43,798 nt of DNA from Macrococcoides caseolyticum (GTDB lineage Bacteria; Bacillota; Bacilli; Staphylococcales; Staphylococcaceae). Made by a program: the position numbers and the translations under genes. Positions 1-7,371 of the stretch are shown here, piece after piece. Where the stretch lies: positions 1-43,798 of the forward strand of contig NZ_PPRM01000004.1 of the NCBI RefSeq assembly GCF_002902665.1, read 5' to 3'. Positions within the stretch are counted from its first letter, which is position 1, and every line of letters starts with the position of its first letter. A model generated the notes under the pieces. The model made no database searches. It saw nothing but the letters and a program-made list of their open reading frames with translations, and was not told where the DNA came from.

Positions 1-58
1 AGGTGGAAGTGCAGTAATGTATGGAGCTGACGAATACTAATCGATCGAAGACTTAATC
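1..58 (+). rRNA. 23S ribosomal RNA, 3' end (partial)
   Basis: The first bases match the conserved 3' tail of staphylococcal 23S rRNA (GGAGCTGACGAATACTAATC, then the CGAAGACTTAATCAA end). Only the last ~58 nt are inside the window. The exact 3' end is estimated. Confidence 0.9.
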
Positions 59-158
59 AATTTTATAGATTTTTTATCCGGGATTGCCGGGTAGAACCTG
101 ATATATCTTACTTACTTTATCTAGTTTTGAAAGTATAATCTATTTATTCTTTCATTTG

Positions 159-273
159 TCTGGTGACGATGGCAGAGAGGTCACACCTGTTCCCATACCG
201 AACACAGAAGTTAAGCTCTCTAGCGCCGATGGTAGTTGGTCTTACGATCCGCGAGAGTAGGACGTTGCCGGGC
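159..273 (+). rRNA. 5S ribosomal RNA
   Basis: A complete ~115 nt 5S rRNA. It begins with TCTGGTGACGATGGC and ends with GACGTTGCCGGGC, and these ends pair with each other. The conserved internal stretch CCGAACACAGAAGTTAAGC is present. It lies about 100 bp after the 23S end, in the normal rrn order. Confidence 0.95.
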
Positions 274-285
274 AATATTTATTTA

Positions 286-360
286 TCCACAGTAGCTCAG
301 TGGTAGAGCTATCGGCTGTTAACCGATCGGTCGTAGGTTCGAGTCCTACCTGTGGAGCCA
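286..360 (+). tRNA. tRNA-Asn (GTT)
   Basis: Acceptor stem TCCACAG/CTGTGGA, anticodon loop CTGTTAA with anticodon GTT, T-loop GGTTCGAGTCC, and an encoded CCA end. First of six tRNAs behind the 5S gene. Confidence 0.96.
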
Positions 361-364
361 TTTA

Positions 365-439
365 GGCCCCTTGGTCAAGCGGTTAAGACACCGCCCTTTC
401 ACGGCGGTAACACGGGTTCGAATCCCGTAGGGGTCACCA
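365..439 (+). tRNA. tRNA-Glu (TTC)
   Basis: Acceptor stem GGCCCCT/AGGGGTC, anticodon stem CCGCC/GGCGG around TTC, T-loop GGTTCGAATCC, CCA encoded. Confidence 0.96.
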
Positions 440-442
440 TTT

Positions 443-518
443 GGAGGATTAGCTCAGCTGGGAGAGCATCTGCCTTACAAGCAGAGGGTCGGCGGTTCGA
501 GCCCGTCATCCTCCACCA
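443..518 (+). tRNA. tRNA-Val (TAC)
   Basis: Acceptor stem GGAGGAT/ATCCTCC, anticodon stem TCTGC/GCAGA around TAC, T-loop GGTTCGAGCCC, CCA encoded. Confidence 0.96.
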
Positions 519-546
519 TTTATTCTAATAATGAACTTAATATAGC

Positions 547-630
547 GGAGGGGTAGCGAAGTGGCTAAACGCGGCGGACTGTAAATCCGCTCCTTCGGGT
601 TCGGCAGTTCGAATCTGCCCCCCTCCACCA
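547..630 (+). tRNA. tRNA-Tyr (GTA), class II
   Basis: An 84 nt tRNA with acceptor stem GGAGGGG/CCCCTCC, anticodon loop CTGTAAA with anticodon GTA, a long variable arm (GCTCCTTCGGGTTCGGC), and an encoded CCA. Confidence 0.96.
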
Positions 631-635
631 TCTAT

Positions 636-710
636 TGGGCTATAGCCAAGCGGTAAGGCAACGGACTTTGACTCCGTCACTCGTTGGTTCGAATCCAGCT
701 AGCCCAGCCA
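636..710 (+). tRNA. tRNA-Gln (TTG)
   Basis: Acceptor stem TGGGCTA/TAGCCCA, anticodon stem ACGGA/TCCGT around TTG, CCA encoded. Confidence 0.96.
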
Positions 711-716
711 TTTTTA

Positions 717-789
717 GAGCCATTAGCTCAGTTGGTAGAGCATTTGACTTTTAATCAAAGGGTCAGAGGTTCGAATCCTCTATGGCTCA
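717..789 (+). tRNA. tRNA-Lys (TTT), without encoded CCA
   Basis: Acceptor stem GAGCCAT/ATGGCTC and anticodon loop CTTTTAA with anticodon TTT. After the discriminator A789 the sequence reads TCT, so CCA must be added by the CCA-adding enzyme. The other five tRNAs of the cluster encode CCA. It is the last gene of the cluster. Confidence 0.95.
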
Positions 790-793
790 TCTG

Positions 794-821
794 AAAGCAT
801 CCTGTATAGGATGCTTTTTTT
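794..821 (+). terminator. Terminator of the rrn-tRNA transcript
   Basis: Inverted repeat AAAGCATCC / GGATGCTTT with a 6 nt loop followed by a T run, five bases after tRNA-Lys. The ~230 bp from here to rocF is AT-rich and shows nothing else I can name. Confidence 0.9.
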
Positions 822-1052
822 GTTGTGTTTTTAATTTTTAATAAAGCTTCTATTAATAGATTATTAGTATTATACATAAATATCCATTTTATTCATTTAT
901 GCATAAAAATATTGAATATTCACTTTATAAACAGTAAACTATATTAGAGATAGATTTCTAAATAATCTGAAATTAATTCCACTATTTTTGTAAATTTTAA
1001 TTTCGTTGATTTAGATATATTGATATATGAATTTTTTAAAGGGGAATGAATG

Positions 1053-1958
1053 ATGAACAAGACAATTGAAATTATTGGTGCGCCAAGTGCGTTCGGGCAA
1101 CGTAAGTTAGGGGTAAATATGGGACCGGATGCAATGCGTTATGCTGGTTTAGTAGAGCGCATAGAAGCAATTGGACATAAGGTAGTAGACAATGGAAATA
1201 TTGAATCACCTGTAATTGATATGAAAGTATACAAAAGCGAACAGGACGGTGGTTTAAGAAATTTACCAGAAGTTACTACTTTTTGTGAGACTTTATGTGA
1301 GGCCGTTGATACATCAGTGCAAAATGGACATTATCCATTAGTTATTGGTGGCGATCATTCTATTGCGATGGGTACGATATCAGGGATTGCAAAGCATTAT
1401 GATAATCTAGGAGTAATCTGGTATGATGCCCATGGTGACCTGAATGTCGCGGATTCATCACCTTCTGGCAATATTCACGGAATGCCGTTACGTGCATTAA
1501 TTGGCGACGGCCATGAAGATTTAGTGAATATCGGTGGTTATGACAAGAAAGTTAAAGTTGAAAATATTGTCCTTATCGGTATGCGTGATCTTGATGAGGG
1601 AGAAAAGGCGTATATTAAAGAGGTAGGTATAAAAACCTATACGATGGCAGATATCGATCAACTCGGTATGAAGACAGTGATCGAACAGACATTAGAGCAC
1701 TTATCAAATTGTGATGGTATCCATTTATCACTTGATGTAGATGCACTGGATCCAAATGAAACACCAGGGACAGGTACTACAGTTCCAGGTGGTATTACGT
1801 ATCGCGAAAGTCACCTTGCAATGGAAATGCTAAATGACAGTGACAGAGTGACTTCGTTTGAAATCGTAGAAGTGAATCCATTGATAGATATTAATAATCA
1901 AACAGCAGAACAAGCGGTAGGGCTAACGGGTTCATTTTTTGGAGAGAAGTTGTTATAA
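1053..1958 (+). CDS. rocF: Arginase
   Basis: Arginase hydrolyses arginine to ornithine and urea in the cytoplasm, the entry step of the Roc arginine catabolic route. The 301-residue protein has the ureohydrolase metal-binding motifs: GGDHS (H102), DAHGD (D125, H127, D129) and LDVDALDP (D228, D230), which hold the two Mn ions. The opening [12 protein letters not shown] is typical of staphylococcal and Bacillus RocF, and length fits the family. Two adjacent ATGs exist at 1050 and 1053. I chose 1053 because it sits about 8 nt after the GGGG core of the ribosome binding site (1041-1044). The gene is single, with its own terminator downstream. Agmatinase is less likely given the RocF-like N terminus. 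Confidence 0.93.
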   Translation: MNKTIEIIGAPSAFGQRKLGVNMGPDAMRYAGLVERIEAIGHKVVDNGNIESPVIDMKVYKSEQDGGLRNLPEVTTFCETLCEAVDTSVQNGHYPLVIGGDHSIAMGTISGIAKHYDNLGVIWYDAHGDLNVADSSPSGNIHGMPLRALIGDGHEDLVNIGGYDKKVKVENIVLIGMRDLDEGEKAYIKEVGIKTYTMADIDQLGMKTVIEQTLEHLSNCDGIHLSLDVDALDPNETPGTGTTVPGGITYRESHLAMEMLNDSDRVTSFEIVEVNPLIDINNQTAEQAVGLTGSFFGEKLL

Positions 1959-1983
1959 GTTATACTGTGAATTAAAATATTCA

Positions 1984-2019
1984 AATACCAGACTTTTAAG
2001 GTCTGGTATTTTCTTTTTT
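1984..2019 (+). terminator. Rho-independent terminator after rocF
   Basis: Perfect 10-bp stem AATACCAGAC / GTCTGGTATT with a 7 nt loop, followed by TTCTTTTTT. Confidence 0.9.
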
Positions 2020-2101
2020 TAATATAATTCATATTTTAAATTATATACTGATTTATAGTGTACAATACTTATATGAAAATAATTGATAGGAGAGATATTA
2101 T

Positions 2102-3058
2102 ATGAGAAGCATTAATTCCCCAGAATATTTCCATCACGTAGAGCATTTAAAGAAACAGAATCAATCGAGAAGAACGCTATGGGCGTCATTGCTGATTACG
2201 TTATTCTTCACGGTTGTAGAGGTCGTAGGGGGAATCCTGTCAAATTCACTTGCATTGCTTTCTGATTCAATGCATATGCTAAGTGATGTTCTTGCTCTTG
2301 GATTATCGATGATTGCGATATATTTTGCGAGTAAGAAACCAACTTCAAATCACACATTCGGCTTTTTAAGGCTGGAAATATTAGCTGCATTTCTAAATGG
2401 TCTTGCTTTAGTGGTCATTTCAATCGGCATCTGTTATGAAGGGATTATGCGTATGATTCATCCGCAAGCGGTAGATGTCAAGCTTATGCTTATCATCTCT
2501 ACGATCGGTTTAATTGTCAATATCATCCTTACATTTATCTTGATGCGCTCACTTAAAGGTGAAGATAATATTAATGTGCAAAGCGCACTATGGCATTTTA
2601 TTGGCGATCTACTGAATTCGGTAGGAGTAATTGTAGCTGTTGCAGTTATTTACTTTACAGGCTGGGTTTTGATAGACCCAATTTTAAGTATACTGATTTC
2701 GATCATCATCTTCCGTGGTGGATATAAGATTGTACGTAATGCCTGGGTCATCTTAATGGAGCGTGTACCAGAAGGGTATGATTCAGATGCGATTATTGCA
2801 GATATTAAAGCGTTTGACGGTGTACTGGATGTGCACGAATTCCATCTATGGGCTATTACGACAGAACATTACTCGATTACAGCACACATTGTTGTAGATA
2901 ATTTAGACGGTGTACGAAACTATGAACTGATCAATGCAATTAGTAACATGCTTAAAGACAAATACAAACTTGGCCATAGTACGTTGCAAGTAGAACATTT
3001 ACAGAAGAATCATCTCGATGATCCTTACTTTGATGATATTAAGAAAGAGATGGAATAA
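2102..3058 (+). CDS. czcD: Cation diffusion facilitator (zinc/cobalt efflux)
   Basis: A cytoplasmic-membrane CDF antiporter that exports Zn2+ and related divalent cations in exchange for protons. The 318 residues form six predicted membrane helices after a short basic N tail. The two intramembrane metal-site motifs are visible: SDSMHMLSD (H58, D62) in TM2 and WHFIGD (H165, D169) in TM5. A C-terminal cytoplasmic domain (about residues 215-310) contains VHEFHLWAITTEHYSITAHI, characteristic of the CzcD/ZitB group. The start has a good ribosome binding site (ATAGGAGAGA). The gene is convergent with an ArsR-like regulator 7 bp away. CzcD is often controlled by an ArsR-type repressor, but here the regulator is downstream and convergent, so control is only inferred. 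Confidence 0.9.
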   Translation: MRSINSPEYFHHVEHLKKQNQSRRTLWASLLITLFFTVVEVVGGILSNSLALLSDSMHMLSDVLALGLSMIAIYFASKKPTSNHTFGFLRLEILAAFLNGLALVVISIGICYEGIMRMIHPQAVDVKLMLIISTIGLIVNIILTFILMRSLKGEDNINVQSALWHFIGDLLNSVGVIVAVAVIYFTGWVLIDPILSILISIIIFRGGYKIVRNAWVILMERVPEGYDSDAIIADIKAFDGVLDVHEFHLWAITTEHYSITAHIVVDNLDGVRNYELINAISNMLKDKYKLGHSTLQVEHLQKNHLDDPYFDDIKKEME

Positions 3059-3083
3059 GCATTGCTTATTCTATCTCCTTCTT
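3041..3083. terminator. Bidirectional terminator shared by converging genes, overlapping both coding ends
   Basis: Long near-perfect inverted repeat centred on T3062. The left arm AAGAAAGAGATGGAATAAGC pairs with GCTTATTCTATCTCCTTCTT with only two mismatched positions. It contains the stop codons of both flanking genes, so the last codons of czcD and of the HTH gene form the stem. A-rich and T-rich flanks on either side suit termination in both directions. Confidence 0.7.
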
Positions 3084-3512
3084 AATTGTCACCCTATAAG
3101 TTGTATTGCCATTTTTATCTGATGCTTTCTTAATATATTTCTTAAGTTCTTTTTTGAATTCTGTGAAAGATTTTTGGTCAAGCTTTAGATTAAACGTGTG
3201 TTCTTTTGACTGCTTTAAAGAATAATCACTGAATTTAAGTAAATCAGGGGAGGGTATTAATGTCTTTGCTACCGGTGCATAGAACTTCTGAATGATGCTA
3301 TGTTTTTGTTCTGTTTTAACGATTTCAATTATTCCGTTCTTTTCAAGTTCTGCGAGATGATAGTGAATCTTTGCGCGAGGAATGTCCAGTTCATCAGCTA
3401 ATTGCTGGCCTGTCTTAGGTTTAACTGCGATTAATTCAAGGAGTTTAATACGGAATGGATCGCTTACACATTTCAACTGAGGCAAATTATCAATCATTAA
3501 AGTTTCTAACAT
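3066..3512 (-). CDS. ArsR-like winged-helix transcriptional regulator
   Basis: A 148-residue DNA-binding regulator. Residues about 10-85 form a winged helix-turn-helix: the stretch LKCVSDPFRIKLLELI, then the recognition region QQLADELDIPRAKIHYHLAE and the wing. The C-terminal half (FNLKLDQKSFTEFKKELKKY and a TTYRVTI strand) is an extra domain that standard ~100-residue metal-sensing ArsR proteins lack. No CxC metal box is visible, so metal sensing is not supported by sequence; the family type resembles HTH_20 regulators. It converges with czcD. Its upstream region is shared with cdaA and contains a perfect 16-bp inverted repeat (3583-3622) that could be its operator. Confidence 0.75.
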   Translation of the reverse strand: MLETLMIDNLPQLKCVSDPFRIKLLELIAVKPKTGQQLADELDIPRAKIHYHLAELEKNGIIEIVKTEQKHSIIQKFYAPVAKTLIPSPDLLKFSDYSLKQSKEHTFNLKLDQKSFTEFKKELKKYIKKASDKNGNTTYRVTIKKEIE

Positions 3513-3582
3513 ACGGTTGCTCCTTCATATGAATTCTTTTTTGAGATGATATCTTTTATTACATCATGCTGAAATCCATTAC

Positions 3583-3622
3583 AAATGATGGTAAAATAAT
3601 TAACTTTATTTTACCATCATTT
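3583..3622. repeat. Perfect 16-bp inverted repeat between divergent genes
   Basis: AAATGATGGTAAAATA (3583-3598) is the exact reverse complement of TATTTTACCATCATTT (3607-3622), with an 8 nt spacer. It lies 70-110 bp upstream of the HTH gene start. It could be an operator or a hairpin. A terminator is less likely because no gene ends here. Confidence 0.75.
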
Positions 3623-3810
3623 ATTTAATAAATAGCAACTTTATAACAATCTTTACATATACTTAATAGATTGTTTACAATAAATAATTTATACTAATAA
3701 ACGTAGCTCCAGGTAAGAACGCAAAGATTTATCTGCTAAAAGGAAGTTATTAATAATCGAATGAATATTGAAAAAATGTATTAAACTATACGAGGAATTG
3801 CGCCTTAACA

Positions 3811-3819
3811 TGATATAAT
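3811..3819 (+). promoter_or_regulatory. Extended -10 promoter element of cdaA
   Basis: TGATATAAT: a TGn extension followed by a consensus TATAAT, ending 31 bp before the chosen cdaA ATG. No good -35 hexamer sits 17 bp upstream, which is usual for extended -10 promoters. Confidence 0.55.
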
Positions 3820-3850
3820 ATAGGTTAGTATGAATTATGGAGGAGATACA

Positions 3851-4660
3851 ATGCAATTGACGCATGTTTTTGATAACTTAAGTACAATAAAAGTTATCAC
3901 AGGCATCATTGACCTCTTAATTGTATGGTACGTTATCTACCTTATGATCAATGCAATCAAGGGTACGAAAGCAATACAATTATTAAAGGGTATCTTCTTT
4001 ATTCTGATTGGTAAATTAATCAGTGACTCTTTAGGTTTAACAACCACTTCTAAGATATTTGATATGGTAATCGACTGGGGATTCCTGGCCATTATCGTTA
4101 TTTTTCAGCCAGAATTAAGAAGAGCGCTCGAGCAGTTAGGTCGAGGAAGTTTGTTTAAACGTAACGCCGCAAATTTAAAGGTGAGTCAGGCTAAGCTGAC
4201 AGATGCGATGGTGAAATCCATTCAGTATATGGCAAAGCGTCGTATAGGTGCTTTAATTGTCTTTGAAAAGGAAACAGGGCTACAAGATTACATAGAAACA
4301 GGGATACCAATTTATGCAGATATCTCTACAGAATTAATGATTAATATCTTTATTCCGAATACGCCGCTCCATGATGGTGCGATGATCATTAGAGGCGATA
4401 AGATTGCAGTTGCTGCGAGTTACCTGCCGTTATCAGATAGTCCTAAGATACAAAAGAGTCTTGGAACGAGACACCGTGCAGCTGTTGGTATATCAGAAGT
4501 ATCTGATGCATTTACAGTTGTTGTCTCTGAGGAAACAGGCGATATATCTGTTACTTATAATGGTAGACTGCGCAAAGATGTATCTCTTGAAGTGCTGGAA
4601 GCACTGCTTACAGAACATTGGTTCGGCGCCCACTTATCTAAGAAAGGTGTGGTGAAATAA
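3851..4660 (+). CDS. cdaA: Diadenylate cyclase CdaA
   Basis: Synthesises c-di-AMP from two ATP molecules at the membrane; also named DacA. The 269 residues begin with three predicted membrane helices (residues ~1-85) and continue with the DAC (DisA_N) domain. Its catalytic motifs are LHDGA (D175, G176, A177) and TRHRAA (R207, H208, R209). An upstream in-frame ATG at 3830 exists, but the GGAGGAG ribosome binding site at 3839-3845 points to the ATG at 3851, which gives the usual family length. The stop overlaps the cdaR start (TAATG), so the two are translationally coupled. The cdaA-cdaR-glmM order is conserved in Firmicutes and ties osmolyte and c-di-AMP control to peptidoglycan precursor supply. 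Confidence 0.95.
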   Translation: MQLTHVFDNLSTIKVITGIIDLLIVWYVIYLMINAIKGTKAIQLLKGIFFILIGKLISDSLGLTTTSKIFDMVIDWGFLAIIVIFQPELRRALEQLGRGSLFKRNAANLKVSQAKLTDAMVKSIQYMAKRRIGALIVFEKETGLQDYIETGIPIYADISTELMINIFIPNTPLHDGAMIIRGDKIAVAASYLPLSDSPKIQKSLGTRHRAAVGISEVSDAFTVVVSEETGDISVTYNGRLRKDVSLEVLEALLTEHWFGAHLSKKGVVK

Positions 4661-5595
4661 TGTTAGAGAATAAATGGGGATTAAGACTCGTTGCATTTTT
4701 ACTTGCACTCGGCATCTTTTTACAAGTGAATAATGTATTTGAAGTTATCAGCAATGATCAATTCTCACAGACACAGCAGACGGTCATTACCGATGTTCCC
4801 GTGAAAACAGTCTATGACGATGAAAACTTATATTTATCAGGAGCGCCGAAGACTGTCAACGTTAAAATAAGTGGTCCTCAATCTATCGTTAAGAAGACTC
4901 AGAGTTTAATGGACTTTACGGTTGAGCTGGATTTGTCTAACTCTAAAGTTGGGGATTACAAGAAGGCATTTAAAGTGACAGGCATCTCTGATAAATTAAA
5001 ATACGAAGTTATTCCGAAAGAAGCAAACGTATCCTTGTCTGAAAAGATCAAAGATACGAGAAAAGTAGAAGCAGAAATTAGTTCTTCACGTATTGCCTCA
5101 GGATATGAGCTTGTCGGGCAGGAGGTTGATCCTTCACAAGTGACGATTATCGGAGGAGAAGATGAGATAAACAAGATTGCTTATGTAAAAGCGACGTTAT
5201 CAGAATCTGAGAAATTAACAAAATCAACAACTTCTCAAGCTGAAGTTAACGTATTTGATGCAAACTTGAATAAACTTGATGTTACAGTAAAACCTAGCAA
5301 GGTTAAAGTTAACACAAAAGTTGTGCCGACATCAAAAGTAGTAGACATAGAAGCACAAGAGATAGGTAAGCTTTCTTCAGGGCTTAAGTTAAAGTCGCTG
5401 AAGCTATCTGAAGATAAAGTAGAACTCTTTGGTAAGCGTTCTGTTCTAGATGGGATAGGCAGTTTAACAATTGATGTAGACTTATCTAAAGTTACTGAAA
5501 GTACAACGATCAAGCAGAAACTAGCGTTACCTAAAGACGTTACAAGTTCTAATCCAGAAACTGTTGAAATTAAAATTGAAGTAACTAAAAATTAA
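4660..5595 (+). CDS. cdaR: CdaA regulator, YbbR-domain protein
   Basis: A membrane-anchored regulator of the diadenylate cyclase encoded just upstream. The 311 residues start with an N-terminal membrane anchor (about residues 7-24) and continue outside the cell with YbbR-type beta-rich repeats. Recurrent segments are visible, such as VPVKTVYDDENLYLSGAPKT, VDPSQVTIIGG and LSEDKVELFG, each followed by a strand ending the repeat; I count about three clear copies and a weaker one. The start codon shares its A with the cdaA stop codon. The gap to glmM is 12 bp. It is also called ybbR. Confidence 0.92.
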   Translation: MLENKWGLRLVAFLLALGIFLQVNNVFEVISNDQFSQTQQTVITDVPVKTVYDDENLYLSGAPKTVNVKISGPQSIVKKTQSLMDFTVELDLSNSKVGDYKKAFKVTGISDKLKYEVIPKEANVSLSEKIKDTRKVEAEISSSRIASGYELVGQEVDPSQVTIIGGEDEINKIAYVKATLSESEKLTKSTTSQAEVNVFDANLNKLDVTVKPSKVKVNTKVVPTSKVVDIEAQEIGKLSSGLKLKSLKLSEDKVELFGKRSVLDGIGSLTIDVDLSKVTESTTIKQKLALPKDVTSSNPETVEIKIEVTKN

Positions 5596-5607
5596 AGGAG
5601 ATTTATT

Positions 5608-6954
5608 ATGGGTAAATATTTTGGGACAGATGGTGTAAGAGGCGTTGCAAACAGCGAATTAACACCAGAGCTAGCATTTAAACTAGGACGTTTTGGGGGA
5701 TATGTACTTGCGCATAACGGTACAGAAAAACCGACTGTCGTTGTCGGTAGAGATACACGTATCTCAGGAGTGATGTTAGAGTCAGCACTTGTTGCAGGAT
5801 TATTATCAACAGGAGCTGAAGTCATGCGTTTAGGCATTATTACAACGCCTGGAGTTGCGTACTTAACACGTGAGATGAATGCACAAGCAGGTGTTATGAT
5901 CTCAGCGAGTCATAACCCTGTACAAGATAATGGTATCAAGTTCTTCGGTGCAGATGGGTTTAAGCTTAGTGATGCACAGGAAGCGGAGATTGAAGCACTG
6001 CTTGATGCTGAAGAAGACACGTTACCACGACCTGTCGGTGTAGAACTTGGACATACTTCAGATTATTTTGAAGGTGGACACCGTTATTTAAGCTACTTGA
6101 AATCAACGATTGAAGGTGACCTTGAAGGATTGAGGATCGCACTTGATGGTGCACATGGTTCTACGTATTCACTTGCACCATACTTATTTGGGGATCTAGA
6201 AGCGGATACAGTAACAATCGGATGTAATCCAGATGGTAATAATATCAATGACGGCGTTGGATCAACGCACCCAGAAAAACTAGCAGAATTAGTGTTAGAT
6301 ACTGATAGCGACTTTGGACTGGCATTCGATGGTGATGGTGACCGTCTTATTGCGGTTGATGAGAAAGGTCAGATCGTCGATGGTGACCAGATTATGTTCA
6401 TCTTAGCACAGGATATGGATGCTAGAGGAGAACTTAAAGACCATATGGTCGTATCAACTGTTATGAGTAATCTAGGATTCTATAAAGGGTTAGAATCTTT
6501 AAATATTAAATCGGATAAGACGAAAGTCGGTGACCGTTACGTCGTAGAAGAAATGCGTCGTAGCTCATACAACTTAGGTGGCGAGCAGTCAGGACATATC
6601 GTAATGATGGATCATAATACGACAGGAGATGGATTGTTAACTGGAATTCATCTCGCAAGTATTGTGAAACGTTCTGGAAAGACTTTAAGTGAACTTGCAG
6701 GTCAAATGACAAAGTATCCACAACGTCTTGTAAATATTAAAGTATCAGATAAGCATGCTGTTGAACAAAACGAACACGTAGCAGCAGTGATTAAGGAAGT
6801 AGAAGACGAGATGAACGGAGAAGGTCGTGTATTAGTACGTCCATCTGGAACTGAGCCGTTAGTACGTGTAATGGTTGAAGCGAAGACAGATGAAGATGCA
6901 GAGCGCTTTGTTAATAAAATTAGTGATGTTGTAAGAGCACATATGGGATTATAA
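5608..6954 (+). CDS. glmM: Phosphoglucosamine mutase
   Basis: Converts glucosamine-6-phosphate to glucosamine-1-phosphate for UDP-GlcNAc and cell wall synthesis. The 448 residues match the family length. Visible motifs: N-terminal [11 protein letters not shown]; the phosphoserine loop SASHNP with catalytic S101; the Mg-binding loop DGDGDR (D241, D243, D245); and the phosphate-binding loop RPSGTEP (R411 onward). A strong ribosome binding site (AAAGGAG) precedes the ATG. It is the third gene of the cdaA operon. CdaA and GlmM are known to form a complex in related bacteria. A terminator follows at 7034. Confidence 0.97.
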   Translation: MGKYFGTDGVRGVANSELTPELAFKLGRFGGYVLAHNGTEKPTVVVGRDTRISGVMLESALVAGLLSTGAEVMRLGIITTPGVAYLTREMNAQAGVMISASHNPVQDNGIKFFGADGFKLSDAQEAEIEALLDAEEDTLPRPVGVELGHTSDYFEGGHRYLSYLKSTIEGDLEGLRIALDGAHGSTYSLAPYLFGDLEADTVTIGCNPDGNNINDGVGSTHPEKLAELVLDTDSDFGLAFDGDGDRLIAVDEKGQIVDGDQIMFILAQDMDARGELKDHMVVSTVMSNLGFYKGLESLNIKSDKTKVGDRYVVEEMRRSSYNLGGEQSGHIVMMDHNTTGDGLLTGIHLASIVKRSGKTLSELAGQMTKYPQRLVNIKVSDKHAVEQNEHVAAVIKEVEDEMNGEGRVLVRPSGTEPLVRVMVEAKTDEDAERFVNKISDVVRAHMGL

Positions 6955-7033
6955 AAGGTCGTGACACGAGCGTTAACTCACGAATAAAATCATGAAAAGA
7001 CGGACGAAATATTTTTGTTTCAACATCGTCGGT

Positions 7034-7067
7034 AAAGAAACATCTGGTGAAGCCAGGTGTTTCTTTA
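7034..7067 (+). terminator. Terminator after the cdaA-cdaR-glmM operon
   Basis: Stem AAAGAAACATCTGG / CCAGGTGTTTCTTT (one G-U pair) with a 5 nt loop, ending in TTTATT. It separates the operon from glmS. Confidence 0.8.
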
Positions 7068-7088
7068 TTGATGTTTGATAGAATACAC

Positions 7089-7118
7089 TTGTATAAACAG
7101 ACGCCTCTATAGTACAAT
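7089..7118 (+). promoter_or_regulatory. glmS promoter
   Basis: -35 TTGTAT (7089-7094), 18 bp spacer, -10 TACAAT (7113-7118). It lies about 50 bp before the glmS ribozyme. Confidence 0.6.
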
Positions 7119-7164
7119 AGTTTAAGTTTAGTAAACTATTTCATTCAAAAAGGAGGGTTGTAAC

Positions 7165-7325
7165 AACTGAATATACAGCGCCAGAACAGGAAACTGTTGA
7201 CGAGGACGGATGGTTATCGAATTTTCGGCGGATGCCATCCCGGATAAAGCGATTCGATAGCTGATGAACAAACCACCTGGGCAACTGGGTGAACAAAACG
7301 TATCAGCACCGCATAATAAGACTAC
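7165..7325 (+). ncRNA. glmS self-cleaving ribozyme (GlcN6P riboswitch)
   Basis: The leader contains the conserved ribozyme core: AGCGCCAGAAC at 7177, TTGACGAGGACGG, TTATCGAATTTTCGGCGGAT and the closing GCCATCCCGG. Predicted cleavage is between A7177 and G7178. Downstream, CCACCTGGGCAACTGGGTG and the TATCAGCACCGC segment fit the P3/P4 part. When glucosamine-6-phosphate binds, the RNA cuts itself and glmS mRNA is degraded, so the gene is product-inhibited. Outer boundaries are approximate. Confidence 0.93.
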
Positions 7326-7371
7326 TAAACAAAAATACAAATTGAATTGGAATTAGCAGGAGGAAATTATT

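Larger units (their letters stand above)
3513..3850. other. Divergent intergenic region between the HTH gene and cdaA
   Basis: This 338 bp stretch holds the perfect inverted repeat at 3583-3622, a second shorter pair (AACAATCT / AGATTGTT, about 3648-3675), and the cdaA promoter with its extended -10 at 3811-3819. The stretch around 3700-3760 (CGTAGCTCCAGGTAAGAACG onward) is less AT-rich than its surroundings. I could not assign it to a known riboswitch or small RNA. Confidence 0.5.

Noticed and set aside
3696-3760. A riboswitch or small RNA in the cdaA upstream region
   Set aside because: The segment is less AT-rich than its surroundings, but I found no conserved core of a known riboswitch class and no terminator. 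The cdaA promoter lies after it.
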